DNA of 64,000 nucleotides from Sulfurospirillum cavolei (GTDB lineage Bacteria > Campylobacterota > Campylobacteria > Campylobacterales > Sulfurospirillaceae): NCBI RefSeq assembly GCF_000813325.1, contig NZ_BBQE01000008.1; one strand, given 5' to 3'. The notes under the pieces were generated by a model, which saw nothing but the letters and a program-made list of their open reading frames with translations, was not told the origin of the DNA and did no database searches. Made by a program: the position numbers and the translations under genes. Below are positions 25,864 to 35,182 of the stretch, piece after piece (positions within the stretch are counted from its first letter, which is position 1; each line of letters starts with the position of its first letter).

Positions 25864-26253
25864 GTGATGAAGAAGATTTTAGGGATGTTTTTAGCGGTGG
25901 CGTTGAGCCTTAGTGCGGCTTTTGCGGCAGATGCTTTGTCTAAAAAGGGCATGGCAGGTCCATTGGAAGTGGAGTACAGCAGTGAGAAGCCACTCTCTCA
26001 GGGTATGAACATGATCAACATCAAAGTCAAAGAGAACGGCAAAGAGATCAAAGATGCGAAAGTAAGTGTGACCGCTTCGATGCCTGCGATGCCTGGTATG
26101 CCAGCGATGGAGCAAAGCTCTGAGGCGATGTTTGTAAACGGTGCATACATGGCGCATGTAGTGTTTTCAATGAACGGCACATGGCAGCTTAACATCGTCA
26201 TCGAAACCGCTGATGGTAAAAAACAACGCTTAAAATCAAGCGTCAACCTCTAA
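25864..26253 (+). CDS. Secreted YtkA/FixH-like domain protein, Met-rich
   Basis: The 129-residue product has a signal peptide (MKKILGMFLAVALSLSAAFA) and a single beta-rich domain with MNMINIKVKENGKEI and GTWQLNIVIET, as in the YtkA/FixH-like family. The loop MPAMPGMPAMEQ is methionine-rich and could bind copper(I) or silver. It is the first gene of the efflux operon (AAGGAGTACGTG before ATG), and its stop touches the tolC-type gene start at 26253. A periplasmic metal-binding partner is the likely role, by inference. Confidence 0.72.
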   Translation: MMKKILGMFLAVALSLSAAFAADALSKKGMAGPLEVEYSSEKPLSQGMNMINIKVKENGKEIKDAKVSVTASMPAMPGMPAMEQSSEAMFVNGAYMAHVVFSMNGTWQLNIVIETADGKKQRLKSSVNL

Positions 26254-27437
26254 TGAAACGCGTCATTTTAACGCTTGTAGCCCTTGCGGGCTACGCTTTG
26301 GCGCAGAGCGAGTTGACTTCGTTAGCCTTTGCTCATAATCATGAGCTAAAAGCCCTAGAAGATGAGGTGAGCGCGCTAGAATATGAGGTTGATGTAAGCA
26401 AGATTTGGGAAAACCCTATGCTCTCTCTTGGGGTCAACGACATCTTTTTAGATGAGCCTCTCACACGAAACAAAGAAATGCAAAATGAGGCGATTTCACT
26501 TTCGCAAAAGATTCCAACGGGCGGGAAACTGGACATTAAAGAGTCCATTGCCTTGCAAGAGGTGGCGATTAAGAAGCTGGAACTTAAAGCCAAAAAACTG
26601 GAAATGCAACAAGAGATCGGCATGTTAGAGCAAAGTTACATCCGTATCAACCAAGACCTAGCCGTTATTGGCAAATATGAGAAAATCTTAGAAGACCTTA
26701 AAAACGCGCACCTTGCTTACAATACCACCAGTGCACATTATGTCGATACCTTGAACAACACGATTTTGCAAAAAAATCTTGCCATCGAGAAAAAGAGCTT
26801 GCTTCGTGACAAAGCTTCCATAGAGCGAAAGTTGGAGAGCATCATCGTAGCCCCAGTGCCAGAGATGAGTCTGCATGAGGGATTGTTGCCCTACACACTG
26901 AGTGATGAAGAGAAACTTTTAGAAAAAACACCAAAGCTTCAAATACAGACGTTGCAAAGTGCTAAAGAACTGCTCAATTTGCGCTATGAAAAAGCAAATA
27001 AAACTCCCGACGTCACCGTAACGCTAGGGTACAATCGAAGGCAAAGCAGAGACGACTACGCCTTTTTAGGTGTCTCTATACCGCTTCCCATTTACGGTAA
27101 AGAAAATGCTTCCATTCAAAAAGCCACTCTCACACATTCCGCATCGGAGCAAAGTGTGCTCAACACACGCAAACAGCTTCTTTTTGAGCTAAAAGACGCA
27201 CTGTTAAACAAAGAGCTTCAGTACGACAAACTCTCGCTTGCAAAAGAGGTGTTACATGAAAATGAGAAGATGTACGAAGTGCTTCAAAGTACAGCTCTTT
27301 CTCAAAATGACGCACTCTTAAGCCTGCTCAATGTCATCACGCAGATGCTTGAAGCGCAAAAACAGATCAACGCGTACCGTTTTGCGTATAACGAGTCCAT
27401 CATCAAAATCTACACGCTTTTAGGAGAGCCGCTATGA
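26253..27437 (+). CDS. TolC-family outer membrane protein of a metal efflux system
   Basis: The 394-residue protein has a signal peptide and two long helical outer-membrane-factor repeats (EVSALEYEVDVSKIWENP, SLSQKIPTGGKL; later PDVTVTLGYNRRQSRDDYAFLGVSIPLPIYGK). It would form the outer duct of a CusCBA/CzcCBA-type pump. It overlaps the following fusion-protein gene by ATGA at 27434-27437, which ties expression together. Confidence 0.88.
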   Translation: MKRVILTLVALAGYALAQSELTSLAFAHNHELKALEDEVSALEYEVDVSKIWENPMLSLGVNDIFLDEPLTRNKEMQNEAISLSQKIPTGGKLDIKESIALQEVAIKKLELKAKKLEMQQEIGMLEQSYIRINQDLAVIGKYEKILEDLKNAHLAYNTTSAHYVDTLNNTILQKNLAIEKKSLLRDKASIERKLESIIVAPVPEMSLHEGLLPYTLSDEEKLLEKTPKLQIQTLQSAKELLNLRYEKANKTPDVTVTLGYNRRQSRDDYAFLGVSIPLPIYGKENASIQKATLTHSASEQSVLNTRKQLLFELKDALLNKELQYDKLSLAKEVLHENEKMYEVLQSTALSQNDALLSLLNVITQMLEAQKQINAYRFAYNESIIKIYTLLGEPL

Positions 27438-28420
27438 AATTGACCACCCTTTTTTTAACCGCACTGTTGTGTTTAAGCGCGCCACTGAGTGCCAAGCAGG
27501 CTTTCAATGTCAAAACCGTCGAAGTCAAAAAAGTGTTGGAAGGCTCTGCGAAAGAGTTTTACGGCTACACGAAAGCCAATGAAGAGAGTGTGAAAGAGAT
27601 CGCACTTCGTTATGACGCGTTTATTGAAGCCCTTTATGTGAATAAAAACTTTAACCATGTAAAAAAAGGCGAGCCTTTGGCGAAGCTCTATTCGCAGGAG
27701 ATTTACACCGCCGAGTTGGAGCTTTTAAACGCGGGGCGCATCAAAAGCGAGAGCATGGTGCAAAGCATCACCCAAAAGCTCAAACTCTTAGGGGTTGATG
27801 AGAAAACGATTGCAAAGATCATCGCAGATAAAAGCGTGCCTGAATCCATCACGATCGTCTCACCTTACAACGGCATCGTTACGCAAAAAGCGGTCAATCA
27901 AGGCTCGTTTGTTCCTAAAGGCACGAAGCTTTATGAGATCAGCGACTACTCGAATTTATGGCTCATTGTCAAAGTCTATGAAAAAGACCTTGAGTTTGTT
28001 AAAAGTGCGCAAAATGCGGACATCTTTTTTGACATGAGCTCCAAGCCATATAAAGCCAAAATCGATTTTATCTACCCTAAAGTTGATCCACAAACCAAGA
28101 GTGTGGATGTGCGTTTGGTGATAGAGAATAAAGAGCTTGAAATCTACGAAAACGCATTTGCCAAAGCGCGTTTTGGAACAGCAAAACGTGAATACTTAGC
28201 GCTTCCAAAAAGTGCGGTCATGACCAAAGGGGCGAAAACGAGTGTCTTTGTCAAAGGCGAATTTGAGGGCGAGTATGAACCACGCGAGATCGAAGCCAAA
28301 CGGTTGAATAACGACACTTTTGAGATCCTCTCAGGGTTGAAAGAGGGCGATGTGGTGGTTGCCAATGCACTCTTTATGTTCGATGCCGACGCTCAAAATA
28401 ACGGTGGAGCAATGCAATGA
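27434..28420 (+). CDS. RND efflux membrane fusion protein, CusB-like
   Basis: The 328-residue protein has a signal peptide, then a CusB/CzcB-like arrangement: ALRYDAFIEALYVNKNFNHVKKGEPLAKLYSQEIYTAE, a short helical hairpin, SPYNGIVTQKAVNQGSFVPKG and a beta-barrel (LWLIVKVYEKDLEFVK). It links the inner membrane pump to the TolC-type duct. The short hairpin is typical of the heavy-metal subclass. It overlaps the pump gene by ATGA at 28417-28420. Confidence 0.88.
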   Translation: MKLTTLFLTALLCLSAPLSAKQAFNVKTVEVKKVLEGSAKEFYGYTKANEESVKEIALRYDAFIEALYVNKNFNHVKKGEPLAKLYSQEIYTAELELLNAGRIKSESMVQSITQKLKLLGVDEKTIAKIIADKSVPESITIVSPYNGIVTQKAVNQGSFVPKGTKLYEISDYSNLWLIVKVYEKDLEFVKSAQNADIFFDMSSKPYKAKIDFIYPKVDPQTKSVDVRLVIENKELEIYENAFAKARFGTAKREYLALPKSAVMTKGAKTSVFVKGEFEGEYEPREIEAKRLNNDTFEILSGLKEGDVVVANALFMFDADAQNNGGAMQ

Positions 28421-31400
28421 TAGAGTCTATCATTGAAAAAAGTGTCAAAAACAAGGCGCTTTTACTTTTAACGCTTATTATCGCGGCATTTGTGTCGTTT
28501 TGGGCGATTAGAAACACTCCGCTTGATGCCTTGCCAGACCTTACTCCGCCACAGGTCATTGTCAATGTCAAGTATTTGGGGCAGTCGCCTAAAATCATCG
28601 AAGATCAGATCATTTATGAGCTGACCAATGCTCTGTTAGCGACCGCGAAAACCAAAACGGTGAGAGCGTTTACGTCGTATGAAAATGCCATCGTTTACAT
28701 CATCTTTGAAGAGGGTACCGACCTTTACTGGGCGCGGGATCGGGTCAATGAAGTCATCCAAAATGTCTCAAAAAATGCCCCTAAAAACGCGACCATCAAG
28801 CTTGGTCCCGATGCGACGGGCATCGGTTGGGCATTTGAATACGCACTCACCTCTAAAAATCGAAGTCTTGAGGAGCTACGAAGCATTCAAGACTACCTTT
28901 ACCGCTACGCACTTTTAGGCGTTGAGGGCGTGAGCGAAGTCGCAAGCGTGGGCGGATATGTGAAAGACTATGAAGTCACATTGCGCCAAGAAGCGCTCTA
29001 CAAGTACGACCTGAGCATCGACGATTTGATGAACACGCTTTCCAAAAATAACAGCGATTTGGGTGGGCGGGTTGTGCTTGAAAACGGTTTTGAGCAGATC
29101 GTTCAAGCTAGGGGTTTTGCGCGCTCTTTGGACGAGATAGCGGGCATTACCATCAAAACGGTGAATGGCATTCCGCTGAAAATCTCGGACGTCGCCGATG
29201 TGCGTGTGGTTCCAACGTATCGAAGCGGTGTATCCGAGCTCAACGGTGAGGGGGAAGTCGTTGGCGGTGTCGTCGTCGTACGTTACAAAGAGAATGCGTA
29301 CAAGGTCATTCAAGCGGTCAAAGAGAAGTTGGCATCGTTACATGTAAACGATGTCGAAGTGGTCACGACGTACGATCGAAGCGATCTCATCACCAAAGCG
29401 ATCAACAATCTTAAGCGCGCTCTTTTTGAGGAGAGTATCGTCGTTTTGGCGGTGGTGATGCTTTTCTTGCTTCATTTTAGAAGTGCGTTGGTTGTCATCA
29501 TCGTGCTGCCACTCACCATTGCTCTGACATTTTTGTGCATGAAGCTTTTTGGCTTGGAGTCCAACATCATGAGTTTGGGCGGCATTGCCATAGCTATTGG
29601 TGCGATGGTCGATGCGTGCATCGTGATGATCGAAAACGTGCATAAAAAGCTCTCGCACGGTGAGGTTAAAGATGAAGCGGAGCGTAAAGCCATCATCATC
29701 GCTTCATCCAAACAAGTGGGGCGTCCGATCTTTTTTGCGCTTTTACTCATTGTGGTGAGTTTCTTGCCGATTTTTGCGCTGAGTGGTCAAGAGGGGGCAC
29801 TCTTTAAACCCTTAGCCTATACGAAAACCTTTGCGATGCTCATCGGCGCGGTGCTTTCCATCACGCTCGTTCCACTGTTGATGATTTATTTTGTCAAAGG
29901 AAAAATCCTCGAAGAGCACAAAAATCCGCTCAACAACCTTTTTATCTGGCTGTATGCACCGCTTTTAAAACTGCACATGCGCTTTTGGTACATCGCTATT
30001 GCGGCGTTCATTGGCTTTTTGGTGCTGGGGTATCATACGTTTACGAAACAACGCTGGGAGTTTATGCCGCCTTTGAATGAGCAGACGTTTATGTACATGC
30101 CGGTCACTCCTTTTGGCATCAGCATCGAGCTTGCTAAAGAGTACGCGCAAAAGAGCAATGAGATCATCAAAAGCTTCCCAGAAGTGCAAAGTACCTTTGC
30201 CAAAGCAGGGCGTGCGGAGAGTGCGACAGATCCCGCTCCGCTTTCAATGATCGAGACGATCATACAACTCAAGCCCAAAGAGCAGTGGCGTGCAGGTATG
30301 AGCTATGAAAAACTTCGAGATGAGATGAACGAGGCGTTGCAACTGCGAGGCTTAACGAACTCGTGGACGTATCCGATTCGCGGACGCATCGACATGCTCA
30401 TCACAGGCATTCGCACACCGCTTGGCATTAAACTTTACGGCGACAATGACCAAGCTTTGGAAGAGAGTGCGAACAAAATCGCCAGTGTCCTTGCCAATTA
30501 TGAAGGAACCAAAAGCATTTTTGCGGACAAAGCCAACAGCGGTTACTACCTCAATATGACGCTAAAGCCTGAAAATATTGCCTCTTATGGTCTTACCAAA
30601 GAGGAAATTCTTAATTTTGTCGACAACGCCATCGGTGGCTCAAAAGTGAGCACGTTTTACCAAGGCATTGAACGCTATGCGATCACGTTAAGATTGGAAG
30701 AGCAGCATCGCAAAGACCTGAGCGCCATCAGTGAGTTAACCATCAAAACGCCGTATGGTTTCCAACGCTTAGGGCATTTTGTACAGCTTGGTTACGACGT
30801 GGGTGCGAGTGAGCTGAAGTCCGAAATGGGCAAAAAAGTCAACTACATCTACATCACGCTCCAAGAGGGTTTTTCGTCTAAAACTTACAAAGATGAAGCC
30901 AGTAAACTTTTAAAAGAGAGTGTGGAGCTTCCAACGGGCTTTTACATCGGTTGGGCAGGCGAGAGCGAGTACTTGGAGAGTGCGATGGAGCGCCTTCAGT
31001 TCATTCTTCCGTTGACGCTTCTCATCACATTTATGCTCATCTACTTAGGGCTTGGCTCGTTTAGAAACGCACTTTTGGTCTTTTTGACCTTGCCACTCGC
31101 GGCAGTGGGCGGATTTTTGTATGTGGACTACCTGAACTTCAACCTCTCCATCGCCGTTATCGTTGGCTTTTTGGCACTCATCGGCATCGCAGTGGAAACG
31201 GCGATCGTGATGATCATCTACCTTGAAGAAGCACTTTTACATGTAAAACATAGAACCAAGGAGGCAGTACAAGAAGCCATCTTTGAAGGCGCTGTCTTAA
31301 GGGTGCGCCCCAAACTGATGACCGTTTTTGCGATCCTTGGTGGACTTTTACCCATCATGTGGCTAGATGGTGTCGGAAGCGAAGTCATGCAACGCATCGC

Positions 31401-31494
31401 CGCCCCGATGATCGGCGGTGTGGTAAGTTCGGCTATTTTAACGCTTTTGGTCATTCCCGTTTTGTATTATCGGATGCAAAAAATTGAGGAGTGA
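28417..31494 (+). CDS. CusA/CzcA-family heavy-metal RND efflux pump
   Basis: The 1025-residue protein has the RND layout: a helix near the N-terminus, LDALPDLTPPQVIV, two large periplasmic loops, and two groups of membrane helices. GGIAIAIGAMVDACIVMIENVHK in helix 4 carries the proton-relay acidic residue, and the heavy-metal subclass is supported by LPPL-type segment FMPPLNEQTFMYMP and by IEVA-like TPFGISIELA. Paired copper-binding methionines cannot be placed with certainty, so Cu/Ag is favoured over Zn/Co/Cd mainly by the Met-rich first gene. Confidence 0.93.
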   Translation: MIESIIEKSVKNKALLLLTLIIAAFVSFWAIRNTPLDALPDLTPPQVIVNVKYLGQSPKIIEDQIIYELTNALLATAKTKTVRAFTSYENAIVYIIFEEGTDLYWARDRVNEVIQNVSKNAPKNATIKLGPDATGIGWAFEYALTSKNRSLEELRSIQDYLYRYALLGVEGVSEVASVGGYVKDYEVTLRQEALYKYDLSIDDLMNTLSKNNSDLGGRVVLENGFEQIVQARGFARSLDEIAGITIKTVNGIPLKISDVADVRVVPTYRSGVSELNGEGEVVGGVVVVRYKENAYKVIQAVKEKLASLHVNDVEVVTTYDRSDLITKAINNLKRALFEESIVVLAVVMLFLLHFRSALVVIIVLPLTIALTFLCMKLFGLESNIMSLGGIAIAIGAMVDACIVMIENVHKKLSHGEVKDEAERKAIIIASSKQVGRPIFFALLLIVVSFLPIFALSGQEGALFKPLAYTKTFAMLIGAVLSITLVPLLMIYFVKGKILEEHKNPLNNLFIWLYAPLLKLHMRFWYIAIAAFIGFLVLGYHTFTKQRWEFMPPLNEQTFMYMPVTPFGISIELAKEYAQKSNEIIKSFPEVQSTFAKAGRAESATDPAPLSMIETIIQLKPKEQWRAGMSYEKLRDEMNEALQLRGLTNSWTYPIRGRIDMLITGIRTPLGIKLYGDNDQALEESANKIASVLANYEGTKSIFADKANSGYYLNMTLKPENIASYGLTKEEILNFVDNAIGGSKVSTFYQGIERYAITLRLEEQHRKDLSAISELTIKTPYGFQRLGHFVQLGYDVGASELKSEMGKKVNYIYITLQEGFSSKTYKDEASKLLKESVELPTGFYIGWAGESEYLESAMERLQFILPLTLLITFMLIYLGLGSFRNALLVFLTLPLAAVGGFLYVDYLNFNLSIAVIVGFLALIGIAVETAIVMIIYLEEALLHVKHRTKEAVQEAIFEGAVLRVRPKLMTVFAILGGLLPIMWLDGVGSEVMQRIAAPMIGGVVSSAILTLLVIPVLYYRMQKIEE

Positions 31495-31499
31495 GAGAG

Positions 31500-31531
31500 T
31501 TTACATGTAAAGAATTTTCCTTACATGTAAA
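31500..31531. repeat. Two tandem TTTACATGTAA palindromes
   Basis: TTACATGTAA occurs at 31501-31510 and again at 31521-31530, just after the efflux pump gene. These two belong to the set of 22 exact copies in this window and are the only closely spaced pair. Confidence 0.8.
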
Positions 31532-31548
31532 CAACTATTTTATAAAAT

Positions 31549-31676
31549 CTATTTGTATTTTTCGTCTATTTCTTTCGTAGTTTGTATAAAATTTTTGTGT
31601 TGTTCTCTCATATAAAGAAGATAAATTCTTGCATCTATTTCTTTAACTTTTGCGTCATTATTTGATAAATTACCTC
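31549..31676 (-). pseudogene. Possible 3' fragment of a lost gene
   Basis: A short open stretch on the minus strand translates to a protein-like sequence containing NNDAKVKEIDARIYLLYM and ends IDEKYK-stop. It is cut off upstream by a stop and overlaps the end of the flavin reductase gene in another frame. Its codon use is AT-rich. I do not recognise it; it may be the tail of a deleted gene or chance. Confidence 0.25.
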
Positions 31677-32173
31677 TGCGAAATCCCCACAAATTGGCTT
31701 AAAATTCTTTCCAAGCTTCCCTCTTCGATGGGTTTGTCGTAGGTGGCGATGATTTCTCTGGGGGCTACGATGGCTCCGAGTTTGGAAAACTGTGTCCGCA
31801 TTGCGTTGCACACGTCGTTACCGCCGCTTCCCGAATGCGTGGCGAGTTGAACGTATTTGAGTGCAAAGAGTTCGCGAAAACTCTCGCCGCTTCGAGAGAG
31901 CCATGCGATGATGTTGGTTAAAACGGGCGGGATGGAGTAGTTGTATTCGGGTGCGACGATGATGTAGCCGGTCGCTTTTTTCATCGTCTCGGATAGGGTA
32001 AGGACGGCACTTGGAATCCCCTGAGCGGCTTCTTTGTCGGTGTCGTACATCGTAACGTTCAAATCGACCACGTTAATGATTTCGCTTTTGAGGTGCATCG
32101 CTTCTAGCATTTGTCGGATTTTATGTGCCAAGTTCATATTTTCATTTAAACTTGCGACTAAAATGGTGTACAT
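31670..32173 (-). CDS. NAD(P)H-dependent FMN reductase family protein
   Basis: The product of 167 residues begins MYTILVASLNENMNLAHKIRQML and has the flavodoxin-like reductase motif YIIVAPEYNYSIPPVLTNIIAWLSR, with ATHSGSGGNDV later. Such proteins reduce FMN, azo compounds, quinones or chromate. I use ATG 32173 because AAGGATTG stands before it; the longer frame to 32233 has no such site. Confidence 0.87.
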   Translation of the reverse strand: MYTILVASLNENMNLAHKIRQMLEAMHLKSEIINVVDLNVTMYDTDKEAAQGIPSAVLTLSETMKKATGYIIVAPEYNYSIPPVLTNIIAWLSRSGESFRELFALKYVQLATHSGSGGNDVCNAMRTQFSKLGAIVAPREIIATYDKPIEEGSLERILSQFVGISQR

Positions 32174-32271
32174 GTTCAATCCTTCTTTGTAAATAGAATA
32201 CGGACATTGTACTCCCGCTAGGTCATGGTGCAACTAAACTTTGTGCGTAATCGTTTTTTTAAAGGTTTCTT

Positions 32272-32718
32272 TTAGCGGTTTTGCCTTTCATTGACGTCTC
32301 TTTGACGAAGGATTTCCGCCGTTTCTGTATCGATGACACTCATACCGATGGGTGCTAACGAGATGATCGCAAGCTTGACATGCTGGATAGCAAAAGGAAT
32401 GCCGATGATCGTAATCGCACACGCAAACGCGGACATAATGTGACCGATAGCCAGCCAAAAACCCGCAAAAATGAACCAAAGTACATTGCCGATAAGCCCC
32501 CACGTTCCGGTTCCGATATCCTCTTTTTGATGGAGCGTTTTACGGCTGATCGCCTCTTTGCCGAAAGGAAAAAAGGTAAACTGAGCGATGACGAAGCAGG
32601 CTTTCGCCCACGGTATACCCACGATGCTCACGAGTGCGAAAAGTCCGAAAAAACACCATGCCAGTCCCATAAAAACGCCGCCGAATAAAAACCAGATGAT
32701 ATTGCCTAAAAGTCGCAT
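32272..32718 (-). CDS. YccF-family inner membrane protein
   Basis: The 148-residue protein has two repeats of the YccF pattern: LGNIIWFLFGGVFMGLAWCFFGL with IVGIPWAKACF, and IGNVLWFIFAGFWLAIGH with IIGIPFAIQHVKLA. About four membrane helices result. The function of the family is not known. Start ATG 32718 is favoured over 32751 because the YccF repeat begins right there (MRLLGNIIW). Confidence 0.85.
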   Translation of the reverse strand: MRLLGNIIWFLFGGVFMGLAWCFFGLFALVSIVGIPWAKACFVIAQFTFFPFGKEAISRKTLHQKEDIGTGTWGLIGNVLWFIFAGFWLAIGHIMSAFACAITIIGIPFAIQHVKLAIISLAPIGMSVIDTETAEILRQRDVNERQNR

Positions 32719-32808
32719 AGGATTGCCTTTTGTTTTTGCGTATTGTAGCAAAACTAAAACCTAACATGTCGGTACGTTTTTTAAACGTTTTTTCGCGTCG
32801 ATCTGGGG

Positions 32809-32814
32809 TATAAT
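32809..32814 (+). promoter_or_regulatory. Extended -10 box of the LysE-type exporter gene
   Basis: GGGTATAAT, with TATAAT at 32809-32814, lies 25 bases before the likely GTG start at 32839. Confidence 0.55.
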
Positions 32815-32838
32815 GCCCTTTTGTATAAAGGATTTCAC

Positions 32839-33468
32839 GTGATTTTCGCAGTTGATTTTTCGATTATGGCACTTTTTCTTCCTACCTTCTTTTTCGTCTC
32901 GGTAACGCCCGGGATGTGCATGACGCTTGCGATGAGCCTTGGTATGAGCATCGGTCTGAAACGCACGTTTTACATGATGGCGGGTGAGCTCATCGGCGTG
33001 GCGATAGTCGCACTCTCTTCGGTTATCGGCGTTGCGGCGATCATGATCAACCATCCTGACATCTTTACCGTTTTCAAGTATGCGGGCGGACTTTACCTTG
33101 GCTATTTGGGTGTGCAACTCTGGCTGAATCGCGGTAAAATGGCGCTTACGGAGATGCACTGTACACCGAGCATTTCCGCGTTTTCGCTTGCAACGCAAGG
33201 TTTTATCACCGCCATCGCCAACCCCAAAGGCTGGGCGTTTTTCATAGCACTTTTACCGCCGTTTATCAACCAAACCAAACCGCTCATAGCGCAAGTTTCG
33301 GTACTTTTAGCGATCATTTTGGTGCTAGAATTTATCTGTTTGATTATCTACGCAAGCGGCGGTTCTACGATGCGGAAGTTTTTACAAAAGAGCAACAACG
33401 TCAGACTGATGAACCGCGTTGCGGGGACGTTGATGCTCGGCGTGGGCGTGTGGTTGGCGTTTGGTTAA
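32839..33468 (+). CDS. LysE/RhtB-family amino acid exporter
   Basis: The product has about 209 residues and six membrane helices. The family segment FVSVTPGMCMTLAMSLGMSIGLKRT is near the N-terminus and FITAIANPKGWAFFIALLPPF in the middle. It probably exports amino acids or related small molecules. I place the start at GTG 32839 after AAAGGA; ATG 32866 is the alternative. It ends only 4 bases from the convergent acetolactate synthase-like gene. Confidence 0.87.
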   Translation: MIFAVDFSIMALFLPTFFFVSVTPGMCMTLAMSLGMSIGLKRTFYMMAGELIGVAIVALSSVIGVAAIMINHPDIFTVFKYAGGLYLGYLGVQLWLNRGKMALTEMHCTPSISAFSLATQGFITAIANPKGWAFFIALLPPFINQTKPLIAQVSVLLAIILVLEFICLIIYASGGSTMRKFLQKSNNVRLMNRVAGTLMLGVGVWLAFG

Positions 33469-33472
33469 GTCG

Positions 33473-35182
33473 CTACGCGTCTTCGTATCGCATGTAAGGT
33501 CCTACGTCCATATCTTTGTACGACGTGCCGGGGCGAACGACCGGATAGAGGATTTCTTCTTGGTCGGTTACGACTTCCAAAAAAGCCGAACCGGGTGTCG
33601 CTAGAAACGTACGAAGAGACGTTAAAAGTTCGCTACGCATATCGATGCGCTGCGCGTACGTAAAATTGCAACAACGTGCAAGGGCGGAGAAATCGACGTC
33701 GTAAATTCTTCGCGAGGCTAAGTGTCGCCCTTCACATGTAACATTTTCCAGATTGTACACCATGCCGTCGCTTCGGTTATTGAGCAGGAGAATCTTGATA
33801 GGTAAAGCTCGTGAGCCGATGGTGTAGAGTTCCGCCATATTCATTTTAAAGCTTCCGTCTCCATCAACGACCAAAACGGTAGCTTTTGGGTTGGCATAGT
33901 GCGCACCTATCGCATTTGGCATCGCAAAGCCCATTGTACCGAAGCTTCCCGAAGTTAAAAAGTGTTTAGGGTTTTTCATTTTGAGGTATTGCGCCGCTAA
34001 AAGCTGGTGATTGCCCACGCCGGTCGTGATAATCGTCTCTTCGTCGATCAACGTATTGAGCATTTCCGTCACTTCGGCTTGCTGAAGAAGCGGGGCATGT
34101 TTCTTGTAATTGAGCGGACGATCTCGTTTGAGACGTTTGGCTTCGTCTTGCCACGCTTGAATATTAAGCGTAAGGGCATGCGTTTTGGCATAGCGCGTCA
34201 AATCGTTGAGAGCGATGCTTGCATCGCCGATAAACGAGAAATCCACACGGCGTTCATTGCGTATTTGGCGTACTTTCTCCGCATTAATATCGATGTAGGC
34301 GATTTTTGCATCGATGGCAAATCCGACCTTATCGGCAACTCGATCGTCCCATCTAACGCCGATAGCAAAGAAAAAATCGTTGGATTGAATGATCGTATTG
34401 GCATAAGGCGTACCGAACATACCGAGCAATCCCATACACAAATCGTCGTTTTCGTCGATGACGCCTTTTGCCATCAGCGTATTGACCGAAGGAAGGTTGA
34501 AGAGGGCATTAAACTCTCGAATCGCTTCGCTTCCTTGCTTGGAATTCAGTCCACCGCCCAAATACAGAAGCGGACGTTTTGCTCCTTGGAGTAAACGAAA
34601 AAAGCTCTCGCATTGCGTGTCCGATAGATGCGCTTCGTGCGTATAAACCGCTTGATGCGCTTCAATCGGCGTCGCATGATACATCGCGTCGTTTTGGAGA
34701 AGATTGACGGGTATGTCGATGACGATGGGGCCTGGCTTTCCCGATAACGCAAGGAAATACGCATCTTTGATCGCAGGTTCGATGTGTTCGATTTTATCGA
34801 TAGCGACGACTTTTTTCGCCGTCGCTCCGAAAACGGCGGCAACGTCGATATGTTGAAACGAGTCCGTACCTATTTTATGCTCGGGCACTTGCCCTGAGAT
34901 AACGATGAGCGGAATACTGTCGGCATACGAGTCGGCGACCGCCGTGAGGGTATTGGTAATCGCAGGACCGGAGGTGACGACCGCAACACCGACACAACGG
35001 CTTGATCGCGAATAGCCCGCCGCGCTAAAAGCGGCCGATTGTTCGTTGGAGTTGACGACCATCGTAATGCTACTACGTGCAATGGCGTCGATAGCAGGTA
35101 AAATCGCCGCTCCCGTATAGCCGAAAACGTAGCGAACGCCAAGGTCTTCTAAACTTTTAACGACGATGTCCGCTCCTTTCAT
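33473..35182 (-). CDS. Acetolactate synthase-like TPP enzyme
   Basis: The 569-residue protein has the three TPP-enzyme domains: the N-terminal pyrimidine-binding part with catalytic Glu in NSNEQSAAFSAAGYSR (family usually HEQ), a central FAD-type domain (LYLGGGLNSKQGSEAI) and the C-terminal TPP motif VVDGDGSFKMNMAELYTI. It resembles the large subunit of acetolactate synthase, but there is no small regulatory subunit gene beside it. Instead it overlaps by ATGA a TetR regulator gene. It may serve a catabolic or a related decarboxylation role. Confidence 0.85.
   Translation of the reverse strand: MKGADIVVKSLEDLGVRYVFGYTGAAILPAIDAIARSSITMVVNSNEQSAAFSAAGYSRSSRCVGVAVVTSGPAITNTLTAVADSYADSIPLIVISGQVPEHKIGTDSFQHIDVAAVFGATAKKVVAIDKIEHIEPAIKDAYFLALSGKPGPIVIDIPVNLLQNDAMYHATPIEAHQAVYTHEAHLSDTQCESFFRLLQGAKRPLLYLGGGLNSKQGSEAIREFNALFNLPSVNTLMAKGVIDENDDLCMGLLGMFGTPYANTIIQSNDFFFAIGVRWDDRVADKVGFAIDAKIAYIDINAEKVRQIRNERRVDFSFIGDASIALNDLTRYAKTHALTLNIQAWQDEAKRLKRDRPLNYKKHAPLLQQAEVTEMLNTLIDEETIITTGVGNHQLLAAQYLKMKNPKHFLTSGSFGTMGFAMPNAIGAHYANPKATVLVVDGDGSFKMNMAELYTIGSRALPIKILLLNNRSDGMVYNLENVTCEGRHLASRRIYDVDFSALARCCNFTYAQRIDMRSELLTSLRTFLATPGSAFLEVVTDQEEILYPVVRPGTSYKDMDVGPYMRYEDA

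Noticed and set aside
29338..29658. Minus-strand frames inside the RND pump gene
   Set aside because: Shadows of a long well-conserved gene.
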